From contig NZ_JBOEFX010000110.1 in NCBI RefSeq assembly GCF_050633125.1, forward strand, positions 23,269 to 87,268: DNA of 64,000 bases, read 5' to 3'. Of this stretch, positions 53,159 to 63,157 are shown piece by piece (positions within the stretch are counted from its first letter, which is position 1; every line of letters starts with the position of its first letter). Origin of the DNA: Lewinella sp050633125 (GTDB taxonomy: Bacteria > Bacteroidota > Bacteroidia > Chitinophagales > Saprospiraceae). The translations under genes were made by a program, and so were the position numbers. The notes below the pieces were generated by a model. The model was not told the DNA's origin. It made no database searches and was given only the letters and a program-made list of their open reading frames with translations.

Positions 53159-54868
53159 TTACCTTATGAGGGTAACGTCCCCAGCAATAAGGTTTGCATC
53201 GCCGTTTTCCGTGGTAAACTCGAGCACATAAACAAAAACACCGCTTCCCATCATCTGTCCTTTGAAATCTCCGTCCCATTCTAAGTATCCAGTACTCGAA
53301 ATCTGAGATTCATGGATTAATCCACCCCAGCGGTTGAAAATTTTCAAGCTCGACAAGGTACCTTTAAACATGGGGTGTGGATAAATACGGAAGTTGTCAT
53401 TGATCCCATCGTTATTTGGTGAAAACACATTAGGGATATAGATCGGGCATTCTGATTGGATGATTGTCACCTGTTCTTCAACCGAACAATTGTTTTCATC
53501 AGTGATTGTAACCAGGTATTCTCCACAAGACAAGTTGTTGATAACGTCTACAGAGGGATAACTTTGGTCGTTTACCAAGATTTGGTCGAGGGGAGAATTG
53601 GTTTGTAAATTCAGAATGATTGCCCCATTGTTTTCTCCACAATCACTGTTAATTGTACTAACATCAAGGATGGTTAGCGCAATTGAACTTAAGATGCTGA
53701 CATCGCTTGTTACAATACAATTACTTTCATCTATTGCAAAAACGGTATATTCATCGGGTACCAGATTTTCAAAGGTCCCACTTGTTTGAAAGTTACTTCC
53801 ATCAACCGAATAAGCAACATTCCCAGTGCCGCCCGAGGTGACTATGATGATGCTCCCATTGTTTTCTCCACAAGAGGTGTTTTCTGCGGAGAGGTCGATA
53901 ATTTCCAGGAAGAAGGAATTATTTAGTTGGATCGTTTGCTGGATGGTGCAGCTGTTTTCATCGGTGATGGTGATGGTGTAATTCCCTGGTGGAAGGTCTT
54001 CCGCAAGAATCTCATTTTGAAAAATTTCACCATTCATCGCGTAAGTTAAATCTCCTGTACCTCCACTAGTTGTTACTGAAATGGCTCCGTTGTCAAGGCC
54101 ACAACTTGGTTGCGTGACATCCGTGGATGCAAATTGCAAGGGTTCTAATGACTGAAGAAACTCAGAAGTACTTGCGCTACCGAAGAATTCTATATTGAAA
54201 AGACAGAGAGGAGATAAAAGATTTAAATCCCAATCTACTCGGTAAAGCTGAGAATTTTCGTTTGATAGCGCGTAAGTAACGCCGTTGGTACAATCTTCGT
54301 TTACCGAAGAAAGACCGTATAAATAGTTATTCCCGGTAGGGGCATTATTGATGACGACACTGCTATTGGCGGGATTTTCTGTATTTACTAGCAGGATTTG
54401 GCGAGGTACTGTGGCTACGTATAATCCTCCTTCATAAAAAGTGAGATCGCCGGCAATGTTGACACCAAAGTTGCCAAGGAATTCATTGGTGTCAGTTTCT
54501 AAATCGTAAGTATATAAATCTCCATGGGTTCCAGAAGCATAAAATGTTCCATCAAACCGAATGGTTAGGGCATTAAAGATAGCCATGTCAGGATCTTCTA
54601 TCGGAAGGCTGTGCAGAAACGTTACATTTCCGGTTATTGTATCGATTTGAAATAAGTTACCATTTGAGGAAAGACCGTACAAATTACCATTAGGGTGAAA
54701 GGAAATATCGGTTAATTCAAGTGGAGGAAGAGGGGTGACCAGCTCGGTTAAACAGGTGCCCACGTCTATGCGGAAAATCTCATCCATACTCGATAAAGCA
54801 TAAATGACTTGGGCATTAAGTTGCACAGAGAAGTAGGCAACTACAACGATGACAGAGAGTACGCGCAT
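53159..54868 (-). CDS. secreted protein with SprB-like repeats and type B T9SS C-terminal domain
   Basis: 569 aa. Signal peptide (VVVAYFSVQLNAQ), an N-terminal propeller-like region, then three SprB-type repeats (for example CGLDNGAISVTTSGGTGDLT, CGENNGSIIIVTSGGTGNV and a more diverged third). The C-terminus holds the gliding-motility-associated domain: IPNVFSPNNDGINDNFRI, LKIFNRWGGLIHES, GVFVYVLEF. This type B signal sends the protein through the T9SS to the cell surface, probably as an adhesin-like component. Confidence 0.92.
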   Translation of the reverse strand: MRVLSVIVVVAYFSVQLNAQVIYALSSMDEIFRIDVGTCLTELVTPLPPLELTDISFHPNGNLYGLSSNGNLFQIDTITGNVTFLHSLPIEDPDMAIFNALTIRFDGTFYASGTHGDLYTYDLETDTNEFLGNFGVNIAGDLTFYEGGLYVATVPRQILLVNTENPANSSVVINNAPTGNNYLYGLSSVNEDCTNGVTYALSNENSQLYRVDWDLNLLSPLCLFNIEFFGSASTSEFLQSLEPLQFASTDVTQPSCGLDNGAISVTTSGGTGDLTYAMNGEIFQNEILAEDLPPGNYTITITDENSCTIQQTIQLNNSFFLEIIDLSAENTSCGENNGSIIIVTSGGTGNVAYSVDGSNFQTSGTFENLVPDEYTVFAIDESNCIVTSDVSILSSIALTILDVSTINSDCGENNGAIILNLQTNSPLDQILVNDQSYPSVDVINNLSCGEYLVTITDENNCSVEEQVTIIQSECPIYIPNVFSPNNDGINDNFRIYPHPMFKGTLSSLKIFNRWGGLIHESQISSTGYLEWDGDFKGQMMGSGVFVYVLEFTTENGDANLIAGDVTLIR

Positions 54869-55101
54869 TTTGTAAAAATAAAAATAACAAGGTCTAAATT
54901 AGCGTAAAAAAAGGAATTAATCAAATTGAAATATTCAACCGATTACAAAGTGGATGATAATTGCCTATTAACGCAGGAAAAGTCTAAAGCAAATTACCTG
55001 ACCTCCTTTTTTCGCACCTTATTTGACCCCAAACGGATTGCTTCCTTATCTTAGCCCCTACCAAACAAGCTCTGAAGCTTTTAACAGCAGGCTCAATATT
55101 T

Positions 55102-58100
55102 ATGGATAAGAATGCGGCGCTTTATCATGCGGAGTTTACCAAAGAACTGGCTCGCCTGAACCCTGACCAACGGGCGGCGGTGGAACAGATCGAAGGCCCC
55201 GTGCTGGTCGTAGCCGGGCCTGGAACGGGGAAAACGCATATTCTCGCAGCTCGTATCGGACAAATCCTGCTTTCTACCGATACCTCGGCGCAAAGTATCC
55301 TCTGCCTGACCTTTACAGATGCTGGTGTACGTGCCATGCGTGAACGCTTGCTAGAGCTCATTGGCCCCGAAGCACACCGGGTACACATCTTCACATTTCA
55401 CTCTTTTTGCAATACCGTCATTCAGGAAAATCTCGCTTATTTCGGGCGGCAGGGACTGGAACCCATTACGGAATTAGAACAAATAGAACTGACCCGCGAA
55501 TTGCTTCATCAGTTGGATATGGAAAACCCGCTGCGGCGAGGAAAAATCCACACCCATTTTTACGAAAAACACCTCCGTGACCTTGTTCAGTTGATGAAAA
55601 CAGAAGGTTGGACACCGGCCTATCTGGAAAAAGCGATTGATGCCTATCTCTCTGATTTACCCAATCGCCCCGAGTTTCGGTACCAACGCAAATACGGGCA
55701 ATACAAAGCAGGAGACCTGAAAGAAAATAAGGTCAAAACCGAAGAGCTGAGAATGGAAGTGCTGCGGGCTGCAGTAGCTTTATATCCAGCTTACGAGCAA
55801 GGCTTGGCTCGCCTGAAGCGCTATGATTACGCAGATATGATCCTCTGGGTACTGGCGGCTTTTAAAGAAAATGAACTGCTTTTGCGCAGCTACCAAGAGC
55901 AGTACCTCTACTTTTTGGTGGATGAATACCAGGATACCAATGGTGCTCAGAATGAACTGCTGCACCTTTTGGCTGCTTTTTGGGACAAACCCAACCTGTT
56001 TATCGTCGGAGATGATGACCAGTCTATCTTTGAATTCCAAGGCGCTCGTCTCAAGAATTTGGTCGATTATTACGAACAATACCAGGAGCAGATCAAGGTG
56101 GTATTGTTGCAACAAAATTACCGTTCTACCCAGGCGGTACTCGATGCTGCAGGCGGCCTGATTACCCACAACGAGCAGCGAATCACCCGCCACTTGGCCG
56201 ACTTGGGGATAGAGAAAAACTTAAAGGCAGCTTTGCCGCAGCGGCAAGCGTCGGTAGTTGTTCCCGAGGTGTTGGTTTACCCCAATAGTTTTCAGGAAGC
56301 AGTAGCCATTATGCGACAGCTGCGAGCGCAGCAGGAGGGAGGCACCCCCTGGAGCGAGATGGCCATCATTTACGCTCGCCATCAGCAGGTACAACAACTG
56401 CAAGAGATGATGGACAAGGAAGGTATTCCTTACCAAACTCGCCGCAAAACCAATATCCTCGACAGTAGGATGATCCGGCAGCTTCGGGAAATGCTGGCTT
56501 ACCTGCACGACGAGCAACGTGCTAGTTTTAGTGGTGATTATCGGCTGTTTAAGTTGCTGCATTATCGCTGCTTTCAAATACTGCCATTGGATTTGGCCAA
56601 GATGGCCGCAGCATTGGCAAATATTTCTTATAAAGAACGTCCTAGCTGGCGAGAGTGGCTACAACAAAGCGACCAATGGCCCACGGGCTTGGCCAGCCAC
56701 GACCGCTTGAAAAAACTTGGCGAGTGGTGGGAGACGACCCACGCCATGGTTGCAGATACCGGCCTACCCCAGTTGGTGGAGCATTTACTCAATGGCAGCG
56801 GCTTGTTGGCTGCAGCTTTGCAGGCTCCTGATCGCCTCTGGCAGGTGCAAGTCGCAAAAACTTTCCTCGACTTTTTGCGCGAAGAAATCGCAAGGCGCCC
56901 CCGCCTCGAATTGAGCGAACTACTGACCATGCTGGACCAGATGGACGGCAACCGCCTCTCCTTGTCGATGCGAAAGGATATTGAACTAGAAGATGGCGTT
57001 CATTTGGTGACGGCCCACAGCTCAAAAGGGCTGGAATTCAATACCGTCTTTGTGCTTGATGCAACGAAAGGTTCGTGGGAAGAAGGCCGCCGCAGAGGGA
57101 ACCGCTTTCCCTTGCCGGATACCCTCACCCTTTCCGGAGAAACCTTTGCTGATGAAACCCGGCGGCGGTTGTTCTACGTGGCGATCACTCGGGCCAAGGA
57201 GCACCTGTATATCTCCTACGCTCAAAAAAACGCAAAAGACAAAGCCCAGCAAGCGTGCCGTTTTGTAGACGAAATTGTAGATGCCACAGGTATCGAAGAA
57301 AGAGAAATTCTGCTGGATATAACCGATCTTTTGGCTTACGAATTCAAGCTTTTACAGCAAGTCGAGACACCTGTATTGCCGGCATTAGAGCGTTCAGCAG
57401 TAGCCAAGCTACTGGAGGGTTTTGAACTGAGCCCTTCGACTTGGCTACGGATGTTGGACTGCCCGCTGAGGTTCTTTTATGAAGTGGTTTTGCAGGCCCC
57501 GCAAATTCAGCGACCAGCTGCCTCTTATGGTCACGCGATGCACAACGCACTGCAACGCTACTTCAACCTGATGCTGGCGCAGGAAAAACGGACGTTTCCG
57601 ACAGTGAAGGTTTTAAAAGAACTTTTTCAAGAAGAAATGGAAAAGGTTCGCTCTTATTTTAGTCCGGAAGAATATGTTCAACGGCTTGACAAGGGGCAGC
57701 GAAACCTTCAACGTTATCACCAGCAATTCAAAGATTCTTGGACGACGCAGTGCCGGACAGAACTAAAAATCCAGCAAGTAGAGCTGGGTGGTGTGCCCAT
57801 TAAAGGCGTCATTGATCGAATAGATTTGCTGGATGATCGTCAGGTACAAATCGTCGATTATAAAACGGGGAGCCATAACCGCAATAAGCTGAGAGCACCT
57901 TCTGCCACCAAACCCGAAGGCGGCAATTACTGGCGGCAACTGGCTTTTTACAAACTCCTTTGGGAAAGCAGAAGTGGCGAAACGCGGCAGGTGAAATCAG
58001 CAGCTATTTCTTACCTTGATATCAATAAAGAAGGCGACCTTACGATAGAAACGGTTGCTTTTACCACTGCTGAAATGAAGGAAGTCAAAGACCTGCTCAA

Positions 58101-58242
58101 ATCGACCTACGATAAGATTATGCGACAGGACTTTTACACCGGTTGTGGTAAAGAAGACTGTGAATGGTGCCAGTTTGTGCAGGAGGATATGCAGCCTCCT
58201 TCCCACACCAAAGAAAACATTGAGGAACTAGACGATTTATAA
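55102..58242 (+). CDS. UvrD/PcrA-type helicase fused to RecB-family nuclease
   Basis: 1046 aa. Superfamily 1A helicase motifs: I AGPGTGKTHI, II FLVDEYQDTN, III VGDDDQSIFEFQGA, V/VI VTAHSSKGLEF and VAITRAKEHLY. The C-terminal ~300 residues are a PD-(D/E)XK nuclease domain, with GVIDRIDLL and VQIVDYKTGSHNR giving the catalytic Asp/Lys. Four cysteines (LDCPLRFFY and CGKEDCEWCQF) suggest an AddB/Cas4-type Fe-S cluster. It probably processes DNA ends in repair or recombination. A defence function cannot be excluded but nothing adjacent supports it. Confidence 0.93.
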   Translation: MDKNAALYHAEFTKELARLNPDQRAAVEQIEGPVLVVAGPGTGKTHILAARIGQILLSTDTSAQSILCLTFTDAGVRAMRERLLELIGPEAHRVHIFTFHSFCNTVIQENLAYFGRQGLEPITELEQIELTRELLHQLDMENPLRRGKIHTHFYEKHLRDLVQLMKTEGWTPAYLEKAIDAYLSDLPNRPEFRYQRKYGQYKAGDLKENKVKTEELRMEVLRAAVALYPAYEQGLARLKRYDYADMILWVLAAFKENELLLRSYQEQYLYFLVDEYQDTNGAQNELLHLLAAFWDKPNLFIVGDDDQSIFEFQGARLKNLVDYYEQYQEQIKVVLLQQNYRSTQAVLDAAGGLITHNEQRITRHLADLGIEKNLKAALPQRQASVVVPEVLVYPNSFQEAVAIMRQLRAQQEGGTPWSEMAIIYARHQQVQQLQEMMDKEGIPYQTRRKTNILDSRMIRQLREMLAYLHDEQRASFSGDYRLFKLLHYRCFQILPLDLAKMAAALANISYKERPSWREWLQQSDQWPTGLASHDRLKKLGEWWETTHAMVADTGLPQLVEHLLNGSGLLAAALQAPDRLWQVQVAKTFLDFLREEIARRPRLELSELLTMLDQMDGNRLSLSMRKDIELEDGVHLVTAHSSKGLEFNTVFVLDATKGSWEEGRRRGNRFPLPDTLTLSGETFADETRRRLFYVAITRAKEHLYISYAQKNAKDKAQQACRFVDEIVDATGIEEREILLDITDLLAYEFKLLQQVETPVLPALERSAVAKLLEGFELSPSTWLRMLDCPLRFFYEVVLQAPQIQRPAASYGHAMHNALQRYFNLMLAQEKRTFPTVKVLKELFQEEMEKVRSYFSPEEYVQRLDKGQRNLQRYHQQFKDSWTTQCRTELKIQQVELGGVPIKGVIDRIDLLDDRQVQIVDYKTGSHNRNKLRAPSATKPEGGNYWRQLAFYKLLWESRSGETRQVKSAAISYLDINKEGDLTIETVAFTTAEMKEVKDLLKSTYDKIMRQDFYTGCGKEDCEWCQFVQEDMQPPSHTKENIEELDDL

Positions 58243-58395
58243 GCAAGACAGCACAAAAAACAAATGGAGGATTCGTTTTTCAAATAGATGGCTAAACGCT
58301 TCATTTTAAGTGTTTTAATTCTTTGGGGAGCTTAAGAAACCTCGAAGAAGCCGCGAAGCGAAATCGCATTTTATTTTCTGCGCAATAAAAAGACC

Positions 58396-59859
58396 ATGCA
58401 TCCAATTCTTTACGAGATCAACACCCGTGTTTGGCGGAAACGCTTTGGGCCAGCGACTACATTGTTGGAGGTTCCTGATGCTTATTGGCAGCAACTCGGC
58501 GCATTGGGGGTCGATTATGTATGGTTGATGGGGGTGTGGCAAACGGGCCCAAATGTGCTGGATTATGCACTGGAAGACGGCCTGCAGCAGGCGTATAGCC
58601 GAGCATTGCCAGACTGGACGAACGAAGATGTCATTGGCTCACCCTATGCTATAGATCGTTATGTGTTGCACCCTTCGCTAGGGAAGTCAGGAGACCTCAA
58701 GAAACTAAAAATCAAGCTGAATGGCTATGGCTTGAAGCTGATGTTGGATTTTGTTCCCAATCATTTTCACGCAGAAAGTAGCTGGATAGCAAAGCATCCT
58801 GATGTGTTTTTGGAAGTAGGAGAAGACCAATTGGCGCATGATCAAGAGACCTACTATAGGCCACCATCCACGGAAGGGAAGGTTTTTGCTCACGGCAAAG
58901 ATCCCTACTTCGCCGCTTGGCAAGATACCGTGCAAGTCAATTATGCGGCACCAGCGGCTCGCGCGTTTATGCAAGAACAACTGCTTGAGGTTGCGGAAGT
59001 CTGTGATGCCGTCCGTTGCGATATGGCAATGCTCATGCTGGCAGATGTCTTTCGGCAAACCTGGGGGCATGTTCTGTATGATCAAGTGGAAATGCTTCAC
59101 GATTTTTGGCCCACAGCGATTCGTAATGTCAAAGAAAAAGTTCCAGGGTTTTGTTTTCTCGCTGAAGTCTATTGGGATCGAGAATGGACACTCCAGCAGC
59201 AAGGCTTTGATTTTACGTACGATAAACGTTTACGAGACCGCCTATTGGAAGGCAACCTGGGTAGCGTGCGTTCGCACCTTTATGCTGATACAGATTTTCA
59301 GACAAAATCAGCGCGTTTTCTGGAAAATCACGACGAAGACCGCATCCTTTCAGAAATGGCGCCAGCTAAAGTTAAGGCAGCAGCCTTGGCTACTTACACC
59401 CTTCCTGGATTAAGCTTGTTCTACGAAGGACAATGGGAAGGCCGGCGTAAACGGCTACCCGTACAATTGGGGCGGCAACCGGAAGAATTTGACCCGGCTG
59501 TCTACGGAATTTCTACCGCTGGCTTGATGTTAGGGCAGCTCCCAGGCCTCGCCCCTGTTGACCCTCAGCAAGTAGCTTTTTACGATTATCTTTTACAATT
59601 ATTGAAACAACCTGCTCTCCGAAATGGTCGTTGGGAGCTCTTGAATTCAAGTGATCATCTTTTGACTTGGCAATGGAATACCGTTGAACAGCAAATTCAG
59701 ATCAGAATTAACTACAGCCCTGTCAGTACTGAAATTCATCTTTCGCCACCAGGGGAAGGTTCTTGGCAGCATTTTTTAGGGCCACCAGTTGCTTATAATA
59801 CACTGATGTTGGGGCCTTATCAGTGGTTGGTGCTAGAGAAGATAGGTTTAATTTTGTAG
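58396..59859 (+). CDS. alpha-amylase family (GH13-like) glycosidase
   Basis: 487 aa, no signal peptide, so cytoplasmic. Conserved regions: I MLDFVPNH, II DAVRCDMAM (nucleophile Asp), III FLAEVYWDRE (acid/base Glu), and IV ENHDEDR (stabilising Asp). Acts on alpha-glucans or related sugars; the exact specificity is open. ATG 58396 gives a start (MHPILYEINTRVW) usual for the intracellular group. Confidence 0.9.
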   Translation: MHPILYEINTRVWRKRFGPATTLLEVPDAYWQQLGALGVDYVWLMGVWQTGPNVLDYALEDGLQQAYSRALPDWTNEDVIGSPYAIDRYVLHPSLGKSGDLKKLKIKLNGYGLKLMLDFVPNHFHAESSWIAKHPDVFLEVGEDQLAHDQETYYRPPSTEGKVFAHGKDPYFAAWQDTVQVNYAAPAARAFMQEQLLEVAEVCDAVRCDMAMLMLADVFRQTWGHVLYDQVEMLHDFWPTAIRNVKEKVPGFCFLAEVYWDREWTLQQQGFDFTYDKRLRDRLLEGNLGSVRSHLYADTDFQTKSARFLENHDEDRILSEMAPAKVKAAALATYTLPGLSLFYEGQWEGRRKRLPVQLGRQPEEFDPAVYGISTAGLMLGQLPGLAPVDPQQVAFYDYLLQLLKQPALRNGRWELLNSSDHLLTWQWNTVEQQIQIRINYSPVSTEIHLSPPGEGSWQHFLGPPVAYNTLMLGPYQWLVLEKIGLIL

Positions 59860-59916
59860 ATTTAAAACCCGTAGCAGTTTTTTACTTAAATTGTTATAAA
59901 ATCTCTGATAAACACC

Positions 59917-60049
59917 AGCAATTCTCACTTTGTAGAACAATTATCAGCAGAGGTGCTGTTCCGATCAATAAGTCGGAATCAGGGGATATCTAATAAAAAC
60001 CTCCGTGTCTCAATATCTCAGCGGCAAAAATGTCAAAGTGAGAACTGCT
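59917..60049. repeat. fold-back element of about 133 bp
   Basis: AGCAATTCTCACTTTG (59917-59932) and CAAAGTGAGAACTGCT (60034-60049) are inverted with one mismatch. An inner hairpin TTCCGA/TCGGAA lies near 59958-59973. No ORF. MITE-like structure next to a CRISPR-repeat-like sequence. Confidence 0.5.
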
Positions 60050-60085
60050 AAGATTTTTATGACTAAGCGAACCATCATCTAATTG

Positions 60086-60121
60086 CTTCCAGATCAGTAT
60101 CTAATAGAAAAGGATTGAAAC
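60086..60121 (+). repeat. solitary CRISPR-repeat-like 36-mer (copy A)
   Basis: Starts CTTCCAGATCAGTATCTAAT and ends AGGATTGAAAC, the terminal ATTGAAAC tag seen in many CRISPR repeats. It differs from copy B by three substitutions and one indel. No adjacent repeats or spacers, and no cas gene in the window. The adenine-rich middle suggests decay. Confidence 0.6.
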
Positions 60122-60556
60122 TATCTATGGCTACCCTATTCCTATGTATTTGGGTGAAGTGATGCGTGCAGGATCTATTAGCGAAGTGGTGGCTAGTAAA
60201 CACCCGAAATTTACAGTAGGAGACATCATTACGGGTTGGGGTGGTGTGCAGGAATATTGCCTTACCAATGGGGACAACTGGTACAAAGTGGATACCCGCC
60301 TTGCGCCTATGCCTATCTACATAGGCTCCCTGGAAATGCCTGGCATGACGGCCTGTTTCGGTATTCTGGAAGTAGGCAAGATCAAATAAGGAGACATCGT
60401 GCTGGTGTCTGGTGCGGCTGGTGCAGTAGGAGAGGTTGCCAAAATCAAAGGCTGTACAGTAGTAGGTATTGCTGGTGGCCCGGAAAAATGCAAGTGCCTG
60501 ACCGAGACCCTCGGCTTTAATACAGCACTCAACTACAAGGCCGAAGGTTTTTCCTA
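60122..60556 (+). pseudogene. truncated MDR/zinc-free NADP-dependent oxidoreductase remnant
   Basis: The frame resembles the curA/prostaglandin-reductase group: YPIPMYLGEVMRAGSISEVV, TGWGGVQEYCLTNG and MPGMTACFGILEVGKIK. A TAA at 60387-60389 then interrupts it. Downstream in the same frame the Rossmann segment continues (GDIVLVSGAAGAVGEVAKIK, GIAGGPEKCK) but lacks about four residues after GEVA. It ends in a premature TAG at 60555. The N-terminal ~60 and C-terminal ~150 residues of the family are missing. Non-functional remnant. Confidence 0.85.
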
Positions 60557-60611
60557 GAGCCCTGAAAGAAGCCTGCTCTAAAGGTGATTTAGGCGCTGGC
60601 CTTTCGGGATT

Positions 60612-61526
60612 TTATTCTGAAACAGACTCAAATGCGTACTCTCGATACATTTCAACTAACCTTAAGGTGCCTGTTCTCAGGTCACCTGCTTCGTTAATAA
60701 ACCTCACTGTGGAGAATTTACCTTGTACTCTATCCTTATCTGAATACCAATAATAAGGTTTGAGATAGAAGCCTTCGCGATCAAATTTCACACTTGCTAT
60801 TGGAATATTTGATGAAAATTTCGTTGTGACATACAGTACGTTGCTCTCAGGTTGAACTTCAAAACTGATGGGCCCAGAACCTGGATACTGTAATGAAAAC
60901 TTAGCGTTGAGCTCTTCTGATACTTGTAAATATTTTCTCACTAGCTCACTTGTTTCTTTCTCTTTAGGAGTAGGTTCCTCCTTGTTAGTTTCTGCAAGTG
61001 ATGGTGTTTTGTCTAATTCTATTGACTGAAAATCAAGTAACTGTATTTTTTCATTCATTGGCATAAAGCTCAGCGTTAGAATTGGAATTGGACTTTTATT
61101 TACCGTAGTAATTATATCATCCGTACAATTAACACTTTGAATAGAGCCTTTGGCAGTCAATACCAAGCGATAATTATCGTCGTATCGGTTATTACTTCCT
61201 AAAAACTTTTTAAGAACGAAATCCTGCGTAATTACGCATTCACTTTGGTTTTTACCTTTAAAATGCAGAAACCTTGTACCATTTAAGTTACTATCAAAGG
61301 AATAAATAGCGTAGACACTTTCCCCATTAATCTTAATGAATCTTTGCCAGGCATTATTGCTTAATGTCATTTTGCTTGCTGCCTTAGCTTTCTGATATTT
61401 ATCCTGAATGAGTTCATACTCACTTTGTTCTGTGGCATACTTCTTAAGGTTGTTACTTCTTCTTAATGCTGATAAAGAAAGTAGTAATCCTGAGATAATG
61501 ATCAAGATAAATTTCCAATTACCCAT
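60612..61526 (-). CDS. hypothetical membrane-anchored protein
   Basis: 304 aa from ATG 61526 (open to a TTG at 61553). One N-terminal hydrophobic segment (FILIIISGLLLSLSA), then a mostly beta region facing the periplasm. No catalytic motif or family recognised. Base composition is AT-rich compared with neighbours. It lies between two CRISPR-repeat-like sequences and may be part of inserted DNA. Confidence 0.6.
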   Translation of the reverse strand: MGNWKFILIIISGLLLSLSALRRSNNLKKYATEQSEYELIQDKYQKAKAASKMTLSNNAWQRFIKINGESVYAIYSFDSNLNGTRFLHFKGKNQSECVITQDFVLKKFLGSNNRYDDNYRLVLTAKGSIQSVNCTDDIITTVNKSPIPILTLSFMPMNEKIQLLDFQSIELDKTPSLAETNKEEPTPKEKETSELVRKYLQVSEELNAKFSLQYPGSGPISFEVQPESNVLYVTTKFSSNIPIASVKFDREGFYLKPYYWYSDKDRVQGKFSTVRFINEAGDLRTGTLRLVEMYREYAFESVSE

Positions 61527-61751
61527 TTGTATCAGATTTTTGGTCAGGATCAAAGCTAATAAATCTTTTATATCAGCGGCAAGTCCTAAGCTTCATATTA
61601 ATTTATTTTTTAGTGTAAAGGAGCAATGAGGATTTTAGCCCTTTCTGTGAGCATTCCAGGCACACAATACGTGGAAATTCAAAAATTTTCTCAACTGCGC
61701 CAAAAAAATCCGAACTTATGGTCTAGCCCCCTATAAATATCGAAAACTTAT

Positions 61752-61788
61752 CTTCCAAATCAGCATCCAATAGAAAAAGGATTGAAAC
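61752..61788 (+). repeat. solitary CRISPR-repeat-like 37-mer (copy B)
   Basis: Begins CTTCCAAATCAGCATCCAAT and ends AAGGATTGAAAC. The form CTTCCA...GGATTGAAAC is typical of CRISPR repeats with an ATTGAAAC 3' tag. Copy A lies 1.66 kb upstream in the same orientation. The rest of the 336-base gap 61527-61862 has no ORF. Confidence 0.6.
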
Positions 61789-61862
61789 CGCCTCCTTCTA
61801 CCTGCTTTCACCAAAATCCCACCCTTCTTCCCTATCTTTGAACAACAACCATCTCTTTTTTT

Positions 61863-63104
61863 ATGCGAAATATTTGCCTCCTCCTTCTGTTGTTTGGGCT
61901 AACTACCGCACTACCCGCGCAACGCAATATCTTGGAAAAGCTAATTGCAACGGAAAAGAACACATTCGGTGATTGGGTGCAAGACCCTGCCAAGTACGAA
62001 ATACAGGTACTCTATACTCAGATTGATCGTAATGCTGCGGGAGAACCCTCCTTTACGACTTATCGCTATGGCGTAGACCCTGGGCAGTATTTTTATCCAG
62101 CGAGTACAGTCAAGATGCCGGCGGCGTTTATGGCTTTAGAGAAAATTAATGAACTAGGTGTGGTAGGCCTCGATAAGCAGACTGTAATGCAAAATTTTGC
62201 AGGGACGGCTCCGCAAACGGCTGCTTTAGCTGATGCGACAGCTACCAATGGCTTGCCTTCGGTGGCCCAGTATGTACGCAAGATTTTCTTGGTAAGTGAC
62301 AACGATGCTTATAATCGCTTGTACGAGTTTTTAGGGCAACGTTATTTCAATGAGAAATTGCGGGCCAAAGGCTTTACGGATACCCGTATTATTCATCGAT
62401 TATCAGTGAGCGGATATGATACCTTAGGGAACCGCACGACCAATCCGATACAGTTTGTCAATGACCAAGGCCCATTGTATCACCAAGGAGAAGTGTACAG
62501 CAGTTATTACAACGATTTTGGGCTCACGCGCCAGCAGCGCGGCGTGGCTTACATGGACAATGACGGTGAAATCATCAACGAGCCTTTTGATTTTCGATAC
62601 AAGAATTATGTGGCCATTCAGGATTTACACGATATCCTCAAAGCGGCCATTTTTCCACAGTCGGTAAGTGAGCGAGAGCGTTTTAACCTTACGCCAGATG
62701 ATTACGCATGGGTGTACCGTGCGATGGCTCAATTTCCTCGGGAAAGCGATTCTCCGGCCTATGATCACGAAGACCATTATGTGAAATTCTGGATCTACGG
62801 CGACCAGGATTCGACTGCCCAAATTCCGAAAAATGTACGTATCCTCAACAAGGTTGGTTGGGCTTATGGTTACCTAACCGATGCCGCTTATATTGTCGAT
62901 ATGGATGCTGGCGTAGAGTTTTTTCTGGTAGGTACAATCCACGTCAATGATAACCAGACTTACAATGATGGCGTGTATGAATACGAAGAAAAGGGACTAC
63001 CTTTCTTTGGCGAATTAGGAAGAGCCGTCTACGAGCATGAGTTGAAGCGAAAGCGAAAACATTCTCCAGATCTTTCCTGGCTAGAGGAGGTGTTGAAAGA
63101 GTAA
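61863..63104 (+). CDS. exported serine hydrolase, beta-lactamase class A-like
   Basis: 413 aa. Signal peptide (LLLLFGLTTALPAQ), then a penicillin-recognising fold: STVK (SxxK) in FYPASTVKMPAAF, SDN in LVSDNDAYNRL, and a KVG triad in LNKVGWAYGY. Typical class A enzymes are shorter; here long insertions follow the SDN. Function may be beta-lactamase-like or another serine hydrolase acting on amide or ester bonds. No linked regulator. Confidence 0.88.
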   Translation: MRNICLLLLLFGLTTALPAQRNILEKLIATEKNTFGDWVQDPAKYEIQVLYTQIDRNAAGEPSFTTYRYGVDPGQYFYPASTVKMPAAFMALEKINELGVVGLDKQTVMQNFAGTAPQTAALADATATNGLPSVAQYVRKIFLVSDNDAYNRLYEFLGQRYFNEKLRAKGFTDTRIIHRLSVSGYDTLGNRTTNPIQFVNDQGPLYHQGEVYSSYYNDFGLTRQQRGVAYMDNDGEIINEPFDFRYKNYVAIQDLHDILKAAIFPQSVSERERFNLTPDDYAWVYRAMAQFPRESDSPAYDHEDHYVKFWIYGDQDSTAQIPKNVRILNKVGWAYGYLTDAAYIVDMDAGVEFFLVGTIHVNDNQTYNDGVYEYEEKGLPFFGELGRAVYEHELKRKRKHSPDLSWLEEVLKE

Positions 63105-63157
63105 ATTATTTATTGCGAACTCCCTTAAGTACTTGGACGATAAAACACACCTGAACG

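Noticed and set aside
55102..58242. UvrD-RecB fusion as a defence nuclease
   Set aside because: The layout is that of AddB-like or general repair enzymes, and no partner defence gene adjoins it.
60086..61788. A CRISPR array
   Set aside because: Only two single repeat-like sequences 1.66 kb apart, with a pseudogene and a gene between them and no spacers. Called solitary repeats instead.
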